64,000 bases of DNA. Source: Neoarius graeffei (lineage: Eukaryota; Chordata; Actinopteri; Siluriformes; Ariidae). Location of the stretch: the NCBI RefSeq assembly GCF_027579695.1, contig NC_083571.1, positions 48,647,890 to 48,711,889 on the forward strand, given 5' to 3'. Shown one piece after another: positions 43,845-55,602 of this stretch. Below the pieces are notes generated by a model. It made no database searches, had not been told where the DNA came from, and was given only the letters and a program-made list of their open reading frames with translations. Position numbers and translations under genes: made by a program. Each line of letters opens with the position of its first letter. The stretch's first letter is position 1.

Positions 43845-45902
43845 TCACGGACGACCTCTGAAACCACCATTCCGCAGACTGCCGGGAGGGCTGGACACAC
43901 GGCCCCTGGGACAGCCCATAGGCCGAGGCGCTGGCTTCTCTGGATGATGTTGATGGAACTCCTCCACCAAACCCAGATCCAGCATATTTTGCACGGGAAC
44001 CCAGCTATGCTCCCCGGGCCCATAGCCCTCCCAGTCCACTAGGTAGTGCAGAGTCCCTCCTCTCCTTCTGGAGTCCAGCAACCGGTGGACAGCATACACT
44101 GGGGTGCCTTCCACGTACAGACTGGGGATAGTAACCGGAGGTGAGCTAGACATTAACTCACAGTCTCTCAAAGAATGCTAACCATACATGAGAGGTGAAT
44201 TGAGGCCCTTGACACTATATCTTCTGGAATATCAAATATATGGAACACATAGTTAAAAAGGGCTTTGGCTGTTTAAAAGGCAGTAGGTAGGCTAATGAAG
44301 GGAATACATCTAACTCCTCATGAGAACCTATCAACAATGGTCAGAATGACTGTGTAGTTCTGTGAGGGGGGAAAGTCAGTAACAAAGTCTACCGCTATAT
44401 GTGACCATGGATGAGAAGGGACAGGCAAGGACATGAGTTTACCGCCAGGGAGAGTTTTGGGTGTTTTGCACTTTGAACAGGTGGTGCACGAGGAGACAAA
44501 CCTATAGATATCTGATAGCATATTTTCCCACCAATACCTGCCAGACAATAACTGGTATGTACGTGTCTCACCCGGATGCCCAGAAGTCAACGAGGAGTGG
44601 GCCCATGTAATTAATTTGTCCCTGCATTGAGTGGGTACATCCTTCCTACGGGGAAAGATTTGGGGGCAGGAGTGACAGATAGCTCTTGGTCGATCTCTTT
44701 GTCTATTTCCCATCTAATTGGAGTGACCACAACCGATGGGGGTAGTACATTAACTACCTCAGGGGATGATTCAGGACTGGGATATATACGAGACAGGGCA
44801 TCTGCTTTAGTATTACGGGAATTGGGATGATAAGAAATGGAAAAATTAAATCGGGAAAAGAATAGAGACAACCAAGCCTGACGGGGATTAAGCCGTTAAG
44901 CTGACCATAAATATTCAAGGTTTTTATGATCCGTTAACATGAGGAAGGGATGCGTAGCTCCCTCTAGCCAATGACACCATTCTTCGAAAGCTAGTTTCAT
45001 GGCCAGCAATTCTCTATCCCCAATACTGTAATTATATTCGGCAAGGATCAATTTATGGGAGTAGAAGGCGATCAGATGTAGTTTACAGGGGTCACTGATG
45101 CACTGGGACAGGACCGCTCCTGTGCCTACCTCGGAGGCGTCCACCTCCACCACGAAAGGCTGAGTGGGATCAGGATGCTTCAGAATGGAGGCAGAGGTGA
45201 AGGCTACCTTGAGGGATTAGAACGCTTCCTGCGCCCGGGGATTCCATGAGAGTTTTTTGGCATTTCCTTTCAGTAAGGTGGTAAGAGGAGCTGCTAGACT
45301 ACTGAAATTGCGAATGAAATGACGATAGAAATTAGCAAACCCAAGAAATCGCTGGAGTTCCTTTATGGAAGTAGGGACGGGCCAATTAGTTATGGCTTCG
45401 ACTTTCTCATCATCCATAACAACGTCCTCCGGACTGATGACATAGCCTAGGAAAGAAGGAGAGGGGAGATGAAATTCACACTTCTCCCCTTTAACATACA
45501 GCTGGTTCTCAAGCAGACGCATGAGGACAGAATGAACATTACGAATATGAGTTTCGAGATAAGGGGAATAAATCAAGATGTCGTCAATGTAGGCAACAAC
45601 ATATTTGCCAAGCATATCCCTGAGGACATCATTTATAAACGCTTGAAACACACACGGGACATTACACAACCTGAAGGGCATTACGAAATACTCATAGTGC
45701 CCCCAAGTGGTAAGAAATGCAGTTTTCCATTTGTCACCTTCCTTTATACGGACTAAATTGTATGCACTTCTTAAGTCAAGTTTTGTAAATATAGACACTC
45801 CATGAAGTTGTTCTAGCGCTATGGGGACTAAAGGCAGCGGTTTAGTGATCTGATTTAACCCATGATAATCAATGCAGGGCCTAAGTCCCCCCCATCTTAG
45901 TT
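43845..45902 (-). pseudogene. gypsy Pol, broken (RT to chromodomain)
   Basis: Pieces in several frames. 45798-45217 is RT with YIDD ([11 protein letters not shown]) and the thumb [20 protein letters not shown]. 45153-44896 and 44871-44611 are RNase H with [12 protein letters not shown] and TDHKNLEYL. 44713-44318 is integrase with HHCC-like SGHPGETRTY and CTTCSKCK and the first catalytic Asp (VDFVTDFP). 44171-43845 is the chromodomain with [16 protein letters not shown]. The middle of integrase, with the other two catalytic residues, is deleted around 44176-44318. Stops separate the rest; a stop lies right after the MITE at 45890. Non-functional. Confidence 0.92.
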
Positions 45903-45910
45903 GTTGACAA

Positions 45911-46115
45911 CAGAGGTGGAAAAACTGGATTGACAGAGTAAAAGTCCTGCTTAGGTTTTCCTTCTGCCTGTGCTCTCAACACAGGTGATTTCACCAATTA
46001 GCTCATCAACCTGGCTTAGGGGATGTGGTAATTAGGATCAGCTGGTTCATTGAATTGGCTGGAGCAAAAACGTGGCAGGGTTTTTACTTTCTGCACCCGG
46101 GTTTTTCCACCTCTG
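45911..46115. mobile_element. 205-bp hAT-type MITE in the gypsy RT
   Basis: CAGAGGTGGAAAAACT...and ...GGTTTTTCCACCTCTG, flanked by gttgacaa at 45903-45910 and 46116-46123. Confidence 0.92.
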
Positions 46116-47063
46116 GTTGACAATAAAGAACCCTGCAGCTGCAGGAGAAGTAGAAGAATGGATGAAACCCTGTTCTAAAGCCTCCGTAGACAATTGGAAT
46201 GAGTCACACTGCATGGGTTCTAGGGATTCTGGATCCTCACAAGTCTGGGTCAGAGGTGGATACGGGCAGTGAGAAGTCAGTGCAGCAGCTGGAACCGTAG
46301 GGGATTTACGAAGACCTCTCCTGTGCTTCAGTTGGTCTAGGCGAATGGCTAATGAAATCAGCTTCTCTAGTGAAAGACCGTCATCCTTACAGACTATTTC
46401 CACTAGGATGTCGGAGTTCAAGCCGTTACAAAATGTCACTAGTAAAGCTGGCTCATTCCAACCACTCCCAGCCGCAAGAGTGTGAAATTTCAAAGTGTAG
46501 TCAGAAACTGAGTGATTACCCTGACGTAAACAGGTGAGTAATTCCCCATGAGAGTGGCCCTCATTGGCTTGATCAAAAACTGCTTTAAATTCTTTAACGA
46601 AATTGTCGTAAGTGTCGGACTGGACTATGGGCCAAACTGCGGTAGCCCAGTCTAAGGCCTTGCCCATAAGGCGAGAAATCATAAAAGAAATACGAGCCTT
46701 GTCAGAGCTTGGAGAGGAATTCGCGAAAAATATCGAACATTGTAACAAAAACCCTTTACACTGATTAGGTGAGCCATCAAATTTATCTGGTTTACTGACG
46801 ATAAACGAACTGGCAACAGCTGTGGAGGGAGCAGCTTGGTTGGTAACCATAGGCGAGCCGGAGGAGCTGAGGCATTGGAGTTGGGTGGTGATTTCTCTCA
46901 TGCTTTCAACAATCTGCATCAACTGTTTTTGTTGCTCACCTTGCTGTTGCATAAGAGTCTGGATGGACTGAGTCACAGTGTCAAAACGCTGGTGATGTTG
47001 TCCCAGCATCTGTCCTTGGCTGCTAAGCGCTATCTGTAGCTCCTTGTAATCCACCATCTGCAT
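46116..47063 (-). pseudogene. gypsy Gag fused in frame to RT by deletion
   Basis: The native start is probably the Met at 47063 (MQMVDYKELQ), 16 bases inside the LTR; the longer frame from 47129 begins in the LTR. The capsid-like part is intact to LEPMQCD, then switches to FQLSTEALEQGFIHSS, which is RT sequence. The zinc knuckle, protease and RT N-terminus are gone. The frame then enters the MITE and stops at 46047. A GAATACTGT primer-site-like word just inside the LTR can pair with acagtatt at the predicted start in the 5' LTR, the same self-priming layout as the younger element. Confidence 0.85.
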
Positions 47064-47078
47064 GAAGGCACAGTATTC

Positions 47079-48460
47079 TGTAACGTGGCTGTGACAAACC
47101 AGATGCTCATGGATTGTGAATGAACTCAAGGTTTAAATGAGCACAATAGGAAAAGACAATGTACAAAAGCCAGGCTAGGTCAATGCCGAGAAATCCAAAA
47201 CAGTAATGAGGGCTAGACAAATTGTGGTCAGGAAATGGGCAATAGCCCAAGAACCAGGAATCAGAAAAACAAAGGCAATCAAAACACAAGGGCTAGGCAA
47301 ATCATAATCGGAAAACAGGCGAGGATCGAGAAACCGGGAAGCAAGAGAAATGAACAAACAAACACAAGGGCTAGGCGAAGCGGGAAAAAAACGGAAGGCA
47401 AAAAGTGTCATACACAGGAATACAATCAGAATAGTAATGCTCAGTAGGCTCATGGAATGTGGAGGCAATACTGTACGACATAGACGTCGCCAGACCCATT
47501 TTAGGGTAGCTCCAGCCACCCTATCTTATGGCAAAGCCACCCTATATTTTTTGACCTTTTTTAAATTATTTATTTATTTTTCCCCAAAAAAAACAAAGGC
47601 AGTAAAGCACTGAACATGAGCCATCAAGAACGCAAGTTAATCCGAACAACAGTTTCTGCTTGCTTATTTATTGTTTAATGCAATATTATTAATATCGTTC
47701 TGATTCCTCCTCACTGGCTCTGTGTCAAGCGTCACGTCGAGTGGTAGGCTAGTAGGACTTAAAAAACTACGCGGGCATTCTGCAGCAGGCGCGGTGCGGG
47801 CTTCCATTGAGTTGGGTTTGCAGAGAGTCAGAATTCTATGCTTTCATTTGCAGACACACACGGTGAGATTGTAATTTGCTGTCAGTGGTTTGCATTTGCT
47901 TAACTTTACCTAGGCTATATTGAGTCTTCTGTAGAATGTTTACAGGATGATTTGTGAAGCACTTGCCCTCTTCAGTTTGCGCAGGAATGCATGACACCTA
48001 CCATTGTTTTTTTTTTCACATTTTTGTAGTTTAGCTGGTGAAGTTGCTTCAGCAAGCAATTAAATGATGAAAGCAATTTTAAAATAGAATAGAAATGGTG
48101 GGAAGTGTGTCCCCAAGGTGTGATGCTCTTGAAATAATGAATTGATTGACAGCCTTAGTAGGTGCTCTGAAAAATGTTCGGCGCGCGCTGCGCGCGCACA
48201 ATACCTTTTCTCCTCTGGGTGCTAAGCTACCCCTGTCTCTCAAACCTAGTGACGTCCCTGCTGTACGACGAACAAAACAAACAAAGGGGTATAAATACAA
48301 ATGGAAACAAAAAAGTATAGGTGATTATTAGAACTCGGGGGAGCCACTCCTAGGAAGTTGCTCCGGGTTGGCTGATGGAGTGCACGTGGTAGTGACTGGT
48401 GTGTGAGGGGGATTGTGGGAAGTGGAGTCCTGAGTGTTGGGTGAGCCCGGAAGCGTGACA
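47079..48460 (-). repeat. 5' LTR of the older gypsy copy, split by a hAT element
   Basis: Same LTR as 43120-43714 in two parts, 47079-47479 and 48262-48460; without the insertion and its 8-bp duplication it is 592 bp. Confidence 0.9.
47480..48261. mobile_element. hAT-type non-autonomous element in the LTR
   Basis: atagacgtcgccagaccc... to ...gtgacgtccctgc, flanked by tgtacgac at 47472-47479 and 48262-48269; the empty site is known from the other LTR. No transposase. It contains the palindrome gcgcgcgctgcgcgcgc near 48182. Confidence 0.88.
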
Positions 48461-49458
48461 CTTAAAAACTTTTTAAAAAGTTGTCAAGTTTATTTGTATA
48501 GTGCTTTTAACAATAAACATTGTTGCAAAGCAGCTTTACAGAATTTGAACAACTTAAAATATGAGCTAATTTTATCCCTAATCTATCCCCAATGAGCAAG
48601 CCTGTGGCAACGGTGGCAAGGAAAAACTCCCTCAGTCAACATGAGGAAGAAATCTCGAGAGGAACCAGACTCAAAAGGGAACCCATCCTCATATGGGCAA
48701 CAACAGACAACATGACTATAACATTAACAGTCCTCACATAAAGTCAGCTTCGTTGATGCTATAAATCCCCCACCGACGGAAACTCGAGCACAAAACTTCC
48801 TCACACTTCGCAGTCCCAAAGTCAGCAAGTCAACTGCAGTCCTAAAGTCAGCAAGTCAACTGCAGTCCCCAGCCACAAAAGCACCACTGCAAGAGTCCAG
48901 AGCGTTCTCCAGGCGCGACCCCCAACTGTCCATATGGGCCGTCCTCCACAGGAGCGATGTGATGAGACTCCAACCAGACACAGGGCACCGGGATGGATCA
49001 GGCAGGTCCGAGGAGCAGAAGAGGTCAGCATCTCAATCCCAGGACCGACATGTAACTCAGAGGGACAGATTTTTTTTTTTGGGGGGGGGGGGAGAGAGAG
49101 AGAGAGAGAAAAAAAACCACAGGTTGTTAGGTATGCCCAATGTCACCTGAATAAGTAGGAGCAGTATAGATATTGCACTGAGTACAAGCAGGGACTCCAG
49201 CAACTAACTATGACAGCATAACTAAAAGGGGAGTGCCAGAAAGTAACACAGGCATGAGGGAGCCCCGGGACATAAAGCAGCCAGCCACTACATCGTCAAC
49301 AAACTCGAGTGAGCAAGCAAGTGGGGGACTGACAGCATCCATACATCCCAGTTTACCAAAACACTCTATGCCTGAGGACCCTCCAGATCTACACCTTTAC
49401 CTCATAAACACCATTAACAAAAGGCTTGACTAAACAGATATGTTTTCAGCCTAGACTT

Positions 49459-49639
49459 TTTTTTTTTAAAGATTTTTTTTGGGCTTTTTTCACCTTTATT
49501 GGATAGGACAGTGTAAAGACAGGAAATGAGCGGGAGAGAGAGACGGGGAGGGATCGGAAAATGACCTCGGGGTAAAATCGAACCTGGGTCCCTGGATTTA
49601 TGGTATGGCGCCTTAGCCACCTGAGCCACGACACTCCCA
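49459..49639 (-). mobile_element. tRNA-derived SINE of a second family
   Basis: On minus: gtgtcgtggctcaggtggct (A box), ccaggttcgattttacc (B box), tgtcctatccaataaaggtg and a poly(A)-like end. A 17-bp duplication gttttcagcctagactt flanks it at 49442-49458 and 49640-49656. Confidence 0.92.
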
Positions 49640-49659
49640 GTTTTCAGCCTAGACTTAAA

Positions 49660-50863
49660 CACTGAGACTGTGTCTGATTCCCGAACACTACTTGGAAGGC
49701 TGTTCCATAACTGTGGGCCTTTGTAAGAAAAGGCTCTGCCCCCTGATGTAGCTTTCACTATATGAGGTACCAGCAGATAGCCTGCACCTTTTGATCTAAG
49801 TAGACATGGCGGGTCATAGAGGACCAGAAGTTCACTCAGGTGCTGTGGTGCAAGACCATTCAGTACTTTAAAGGTCAATAGTAGTATTTTATAATCAATA
49901 CGAAATTTGATTGGGAGCCAATGCAGTGTGGATAAGACAGGGGTGATGTGATGTCATATTTTCTAGTTCTAGTAAGGACTCTTGCTGCTGCATTTTGAAC
50001 TAACTGGAGCTTGTTTATGCACTTATTGGAACATCCAGACAGTAAGGCATTACAATAATCCAACCTGGAGGTAACGAAAGCATGAACTATTTTTTCCGCG
50101 TCACGTAGTGACATTAAATTTCTTATCTTAGCAATATTTCTGAGATGAAAGAAAGCTATCCGGGTAATGTTATCAATGTGAGTTTCGAATGAAAGACTGG
50201 GGTCAATAATCACTCTGAGGTCTTTTACTGCTGCATGTGAAGAAACAGAAAGGCCATCCAGAGATACTGTGTAATCAGAAAACTTACTTCTAGCTGCATG
50301 TGGTCCTAGTACTTCAGTCTTGTCAGAGTTAAGCAGAAGGAATTAATAAGCATCCAGTGTCTAATGTCCTTCACACATTCCTCAATTCTATTAAGCTGGT
50401 GTCTCTCATCAGGTTTTGCAGAAACATACAACTGTATGTCATCAGCATAACAGTGGAAACTAATACAATGTTTATGAATAATATCACCCAAAGGTAACAT
50501 ATATAAAGAAAAAAGCAGTGGACCCAAGACAGAACCTTGTGAAACACCAAACATTACCTCAGTATGTCTAGAAATATCACCATTTACATCAACATACTGA
50601 TAGTGATCAGTTAAATAGGACCTGAGCCAGGAGAGGGCTGTTCCCTTAACTCCCACAACATTTTCTAGTCAATCCAGAAGAATGGAATGATCAATGGTAT
50701 CAAATGCTGCACTAAGGTCAAGCAACACAAGCAGCGAGACACAGCCCTGATCAGACGCCAACAGTAGGTTGTTTACTACTTTAACCAGAGCTGTCTCTGT
50801 GCTATGATGAGGTCTAAATCCTGACTGATACATTTCATGGATGTTATTCCTATGTAAATATAA
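49660..50863 (-). pseudogene. LINE reverse transcriptase, 3' half
   Basis: Pieces: [19 protein letters not shown] and [14 protein letters not shown] (50830-50669), [20 protein letters not shown] and YADDIQLY (50656-50306), FVTSRLDYCNALLSG and QNAAARVLTRTRK (50213-49875), GRAFSYKGPQLWNSLPSSVR (about 49720). These are RT motifs 3-5 and the C-terminal domain. Stops and shifts separate them. Confidence 0.9.
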
Positions 50864-52336
50864 GTGACCCCTCACCGAATCCAGGGACACATGTCGGCCG
50901 AAACGAATCTGAGATAATCGCAAAAGAAGCATTTTTTTTTCGAAATTTGTGATTTTTGTTTTTTTCCATCATGTGCAAGTTGAGATCTTGAAGAATGCAA
51001 TCAGTATTTCAGATAATATATTGTTTTGTTGGAAAAGCATACTTTTTTTTGTTGCAAATTGTCTCGTTTTTGTCAGGACTGTAGCCTGCTGGGGGGTGTG
51101 GGTAAATTACAATATGGGCCATTCACATGATGATTTAAGTCGTTTTTTTTTTTCCCGCGAATCAGCTGTATGATACGGGCTGAGCACATGGCTACTTAAC
51201 TGCATACAGGCATGTGATTTCACTATGGAATGAGTTACTAAACAGAGCGCAGAGGAGCTGACACACCGCGAAGCAAACAGACACACGGTATTTACATCGG
51301 AGATAACCATTTCTAGCAAAAAAAAAATGCAACCTCGTTTTCCAGATTGAATGGAATACTTGAATGATTGGATGATACACGGACCGTTCTAGGATTACAT
51401 TCCATCGGAGGCATTGGTGTGTGCAAGGCGCCGTTTCTTTTTCTGATGGGGTAAGTTTATTAATCTAAGGCTGTGTGGTTATTTTTGCATGTAACGGAGA
51501 GTGTTGTGGTTTGGTTAAGCCTAGGTCACAACCGGACGTACGATTTTTTGGCCGTGTGATTTTTGGCGTTTCCCAAATCGCTGCGTTTTTTTTTTTGTTC
51601 ACGGAGAAAGATGCGCATTGGCCGTAAGTTTGTCTTGCAACCTGAAAAAAACATAAGCGCCCGTAGAGTTTGTTTGACATGACAAAGAACCTCTGCGGCC
51701 GGTCTGCGGCTCGAAAATCAGCACATCACACGCGCGCTCTCGTGCTTTTCACACGCGCGCTCTCGTGCGTTTCATGCGCACTCTCCATGTGTTTCTTGAG
51801 TTTTTTGCATGTAGACCGGCTGTAGGAGCACATACAGCCGGTTGTGACCGAGGCTTTACATGAAACTAGTGTTGTGTTAGTTGTGTCATCATCGTGCTAT
51901 CTTTCTTTCTTACGGTGTGAGTAATTTTTCAACCACAAAACGTTAAAGTATACTTTAGGACTTATTTTTGTACTTCATAATTGTCGTGGGCATACTTTGC
52001 ATAGAAGGAAAATTGACGTGGTGATCTTTGTTTACATGAAAGTAGTATCGTGCTAGCTAGTAGGGGGTAGGGCTTTCCTTAATGTCATGCAAATGAGCAC
52101 CATTATGTGCCCGCCCTACACCCAGAGTAGCTGAGATGGAAAACTTTGAGGGTGATTTTCTTCCTTTTCTGTTTTAAGAAGTATACACTTTCAAAAGGCC
52201 ACACATTCTTCAAATATTGTCAGATCTCCACATGGAAGGCATCATTGGAAAGCTTAGAAACTGTACTTTCTGAATCTGTCAATAACTCAAAATGCCCCCG
52301 GGCAGACATGTGTCCCTGAATTCTGTGATCTGCCAC
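50864..52336. mobile_element. DNA transposon with 36-bp inverted ends and 4-bp target duplication
   Basis: Left end gtgacccctcaccgaatcca (then gggacacatgtcggcc) and the reverse complement of the right end (gtggcagatcacagaattca, then gggacacatgtctgcc) agree at about 29 of 36 sites. Flanks are ataa at 50860-50863 and 52337-52340; removing element and one ataa restores the LINE reading frame. No transposase. A MITE is nested at 51519-51854. Superfamily not assigned. Confidence 0.82.
51519..51854. mobile_element. nested MITE with GCCTAGGTCACAACCGG ends
   Basis: gcctaggtcacaaccgg at 51519-51535 and ccggttgtgaccgaggc at 51838-51854 are inverted near-copies (16 of 17). The inside repeats cacgcgcgctctcgtgc-like words. 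No gene. Confidence 0.8.
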
Positions 52337-52340
52337 ATAA

Positions 52341-52487
52341 GCATAACTGCTGTGCCACAGCTTTTTCAAGGATCTTGGAGATAAAGGGGAGGTTTGATAT
52401 TGGCTGATAATTGGACAGCTGACAAGGATCAAGGTCAGGTTTTTTTTAATCAGGGGTTTGATAACTGCTAGTTTAAAGGATTTGGGT
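52341..52487 (-). pseudogene. LINE RT N-terminal fragment
   Basis: On minus FKLAVIKPLIKK, then in the next frame LDPCQLSNYQPISNLPFISK and ILEKAVAQQLCL, directly continuing across the 4-bp-TSD element to [14 protein letters not shown]. One frameshift at a poly-T run (52440). Confidence 0.88.
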
Positions 52488-52496
52488 ACATAGCCT

Positions 52497-53369
52497 AGCC
52501 TGGCAAGCCAGACTAAATGTGAATATTTAGTCTGGCCTCGATCCGTAGACATTTCTGAAGGGTGTAGGAGGAACAACCCGCTGTCTTTCAAACTGTCTCT
52601 GTGTGTATAGGCCAACGCTCTGACCAATCAGCGCAACAGTGACTGTGACGTAGTCAGAGCGCGCAGTGGGGGAGACCTTGAAATAAATAATTTTTCAAAA
52701 TGCGTATTAATTAATAAACAGGTTCTAGATATTAAGAAGTTTGGAGATAATGACCACAAGTTTGGAGTCTGTACCACATACTTAACATACACTCATTTTT
52801 TTCAAGGGTTTGCTTAAACTGTTTTTGAGAGTTTTTATTTAGTGGTGTTTGGTGAAATAATTTCCCTTAAATTTAAAATAACGGGAAAATAAGAAACAAT
52901 CAAAAAGTAATGTTTCAAAGCTGTTTATTAATTCTTCGTACTGCACAAACTAGCCATCCTTTTGGCTATGAGCGGAGCTAGCTGGTAGATCAGACTTTTG
53001 CCATAGCCAGTCGGCAAAACAGCGAAAACGTCCTTCTTGAAAAGGAATGAGCGGAGAGCCTCTTCCTGCTCATGTTTCAACAAAAACTCCAAGTCTAATT
53101 CTTCTTAAACTGATTCCAAAGCGGAGTCAAACGCGCGCTGTTCACTAGCCGTAGCCATTTTTCCTGCTGTGCTTTCTCCAGCGTTGCACAGCTTTGTCGT
53201 CACTCCTGCAAAAGCCCGCCCAAAGAATCCAAACAAAAACCTTGCGTTGTGATTGGCGGGCACGATTTGATGCCCGGGGTGTTTTTGTTTATATGGTGCG
53301 AGGCTAGACCCATTCGTTAGGCAAAAATATTTTTGGCCGCTAGGCGGGTGGGTCTAGTTTACTAGGCTA
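52497..53369 (-). mobile_element. DNA transposon with 9-bp target duplication and helicase remnant (AcademH-like?)
   Basis: Left end TAGCCTGGCAAGCCAGAC and the reverse complement of the right end (TAGCCTAGTAAACTAGAC) are inverted near-copies. tacatagcc flanks it at 52488-52496 and 53370-53378. Inside, minus strand, is a RecQ-like helicase start. From memory, the AcademH lineage combines a helicase with 9-10-bp target duplications; Mutator elements also give 9 bp. Assignment is therefore tentative. Confidence 0.72.
52953..53158 (-). pseudogene. RecQ-like helicase N-terminal fragment
   Basis: The ATG at 53158 (minus) opens MATASEQRAFDSALESV, then a TAA, and the frame goes on with EELDLEFLLKHEQEEALRSF, LFKKDVFAVLPTGYGKSLIY and QLAPLIAKRMA. 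This has the RecQ-family motif 0 (x-EQEEAL) and Walker A (PTGYGKS) at the usual spacing. Motifs II-VI are missing. One stop makes this copy inactive, but homologues in intact elements may encode a transposon helicase. Confidence 0.72.
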
Positions 53370-53643
53370 TACATAGCCAATCATAAGAGAAGAATTTATT
53401 ATTTTTAGAAGCAGTTCAATTACTTCAGGTATTATCTGTTTGAATAAACGTGTAGGTAAGGGATCTAGAACACAAGTTGAGACTTTTGATGCCGAGATTA
53501 ATGAAAGTAATTCAGTTTCTCTAAGAGGAGTAAAACATTCTAATTGTTGATCTGATACAGTTACATTGTTGACTACAGGGTCTCTTACATTGTCTGACCT
53601 TAAATTAGTAATTTTAATTTTTTGTTGGATATTCTCAACTTTA

Positions 53644-53994
53644 GGGGTGGCACAGTGGTGTAGTGGTTAGCGCTGTTGCCTCACAGCAAGAAGGTCCGGG
53701 TTCGAACTCTGTGGTCGGCGAGGGCCTTTCTATGCGGAGTTTGCATGGTGTCTGTGTGGGTTTCCTCTGGGTGTTCCGGTTTCCCCCACAGTCCAAAGAT
53801 ATGCAGATTAGGTTAACTGGTGACTCTAAATTGACCATAGGTGTGAGTGTGAATGGTTGTCTGTGTCTGCCCTGTGATGACCTGGCGACTTGTCCAGGGT
53901 GTACCCTGCCTTTCGCCTGTAGTCAGCTGGGATAGGCTCCAGCTTGCCTGTGACCCTGTAGAACAGGATAAAGCGGCTAGAGATAATGAGAGGA
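53644..53994 (+). mobile_element. tRNA-derived SINE, copy 9
   Basis: Plus copy, more diverged (several small deletions). Duplication gatattctcaacttt / gatattctcaatttt at 53628-53642 and 53995-54009. Confidence 0.93.
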
Positions 53995-54009
53995 GATATT
54001 CTCAATTTT

Positions 54010-55386
54010 GTCATTAAAAAAAAATCATGAAATTGTTGCTACTACATACTGCAGGTGTGCATGTGTCTATAGTGGACTTATTCCTGGTTAATTTTGCTAC
54101 AGTATTAAATAGGAATCTAGGATTATTTTTGTTATCTTCTATTAGGGTGGAGAGATATGTTGATCTAGCAGCACTAAGAGCTTTTCTATACTTCAGGAAG
54201 CTCTCCTTCCACGCTAATTTGAACACTACCAATTTTGTTTGACACCATTTACGTTCCAATTTTTGAGTGGTCTGTTTTAAAGTGCGAGTGTCATCATTAT
54301 TCCAGGGTGCTCATTTTTTGTCTCTTACCATTTTCCATTTAAGAGGAGCTACATTATCTAAAGTATAGCGGAATGTTGACTCTAAGCATTCAGTTGCCTG
54401 ATCAAGTTCTGCAGGGGCTGACAGTGACCCAATCAAAGTTGATAACTCTGGGAGATCATTTATAAAGCTCTGTGCAGTAGTTGACGTGAATGTACATTTA
54501 ATACAGTAGCGTGGTGAGGTGCATATATTATTACTCAGACATATTTTGAATGAGATGAAATAATGATCTGAGATAACTTCAGACTGTGGAAATATGACTA
54601 TATTTCCTACATTTAACCCGAATGTTAGTATTAGAGCGAGGGTGTGACCACCATTATGGGTTGGTCCTATGACATTCTGATTAATCCCTACTGAATCTAA
54701 AATGGACACAAACGCTGTTTTCAAAGGGTCTTCTGGGTTATCGAAGTGAATATTAAACTCTCCGACAACTAAAGTTTTGTCTAAGGAAATAACCATATCT
54801 GAGATAAAATCTGCAAATTCAGAAAGAAACTCAGAATATGGCCCCAGGGGCCCATAAATAATAAGTAACAGAATTAACTGGGTAGACCTATTTTTCGAGG
54901 CTACTGTACATACATTATATTAGTATGAAGAACTTCAAATGTATAAAATTTATAACCAGGTTTTTGTGTTACACCTAGATAATCATTATAAATAACCGCG
55001 ACACCTCCTCTACCAGTTAGACGAGGCTGGTGTATGTAACTGTATCCAGGAGGACTAGTTTCATTTAATGCTATATATTCATTTGGCTTAATCCATGTTT
55101 CAGTTAAACAAAGTACATTAAACTCATGATCAGTAATGAGTTCATTAACCATTAGCACTTTAGATGCAAGAGATCTAATATTTAATAGCCCCACCTTTAG
55201 ATCAAAGGTGCTGGCAGTGGCTGTACAGTCAGTATGATCTAATTTTATATTGATTAGGTTACTGGAACAAACTCTCTGAATATTTCTACTTTTTTGTTGA
55301 GCTCGGGGAACAGACACAGTCTCGATGTAGTGGACCCTGAGTGACGATTCTGTGTAGCTAGCAGACAGTCGGTTTAGCCTGTTCAT
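54010..55386 (-). pseudogene. LINE endonuclease and linker, broken
   Basis: 55386-54901 reads LKVGLLNIRSLASKVLMVNE, LCLTETWI, ALNETSPPGYSYIHQPR and GRGGVAVIY, the N-terminal half of an apurinic-type endonuclease. 54796-54311 continues with VVGEFNIHFDNPEDP (GDFN changed to GEFN), GGHTLALILTFGL and ISDHYFISF. 54259-54014 is the linker (KALSAARSTYLSTLIEDNKN and NPRFLFNTVAKLTR). Shifts break the frame at 54900 and 54300. Confidence 0.9.
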
Positions 55387-55413
55387 CTGCTCCCTGGCCT
55401 TGGCTCTGGATTG

Positions 55414-55602
55414 TCAGAAATTAACTAGGCCTGTTCTGAGACTATGACCTATGCTGCAGGAAATGAGAGCAGCACCTTCCCGAGTGGAATGGATACCATC
55501 CCGCCCTAACAGGCCAGCAGTGCCCTCAAAATTAGCCCAATTATCTATAAAGCCCACACTGTCTATAAAGCCCACACTGTTTTCAGAGCACCACCTGGAC
55601 AA
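55414..55602 (-). pseudogene. LINE ORF1 SGNH-hydrolase-like C-terminal end
   Basis: On minus: [40 protein letters not shown]. This fits the end of the esterase (SGNH) domain in ORF1 of CR1/L2-type LINEs with its D-G-x-H motif. An 18-bp tandem duplication (55544-55561, 55562-55579) inserts six residues (SVGFID repeated). The start is missing. Confidence 0.65.

Larger units (their letters stand above)
43120..48460 (-). mobile_element. older Ty3/gypsy chromovirus copy, deleted and interrupted
   Basis: TG...CA LTRs at 43120-43714 and 47079-48460 (the latter swollen by a hAT insertion), with 5-bp duplication cttaa at 43115-43119 and 48461-48465. LTRs differ at many sites, so it is older than the 3.2-kb element and of another subfamily. 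Between gag and RT about 1.1 kb is missing (zinc knuckle, protease, start of RT). Two hAT-type insertions (45911-46115, 47480-48261) followed. Confidence 0.92.
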
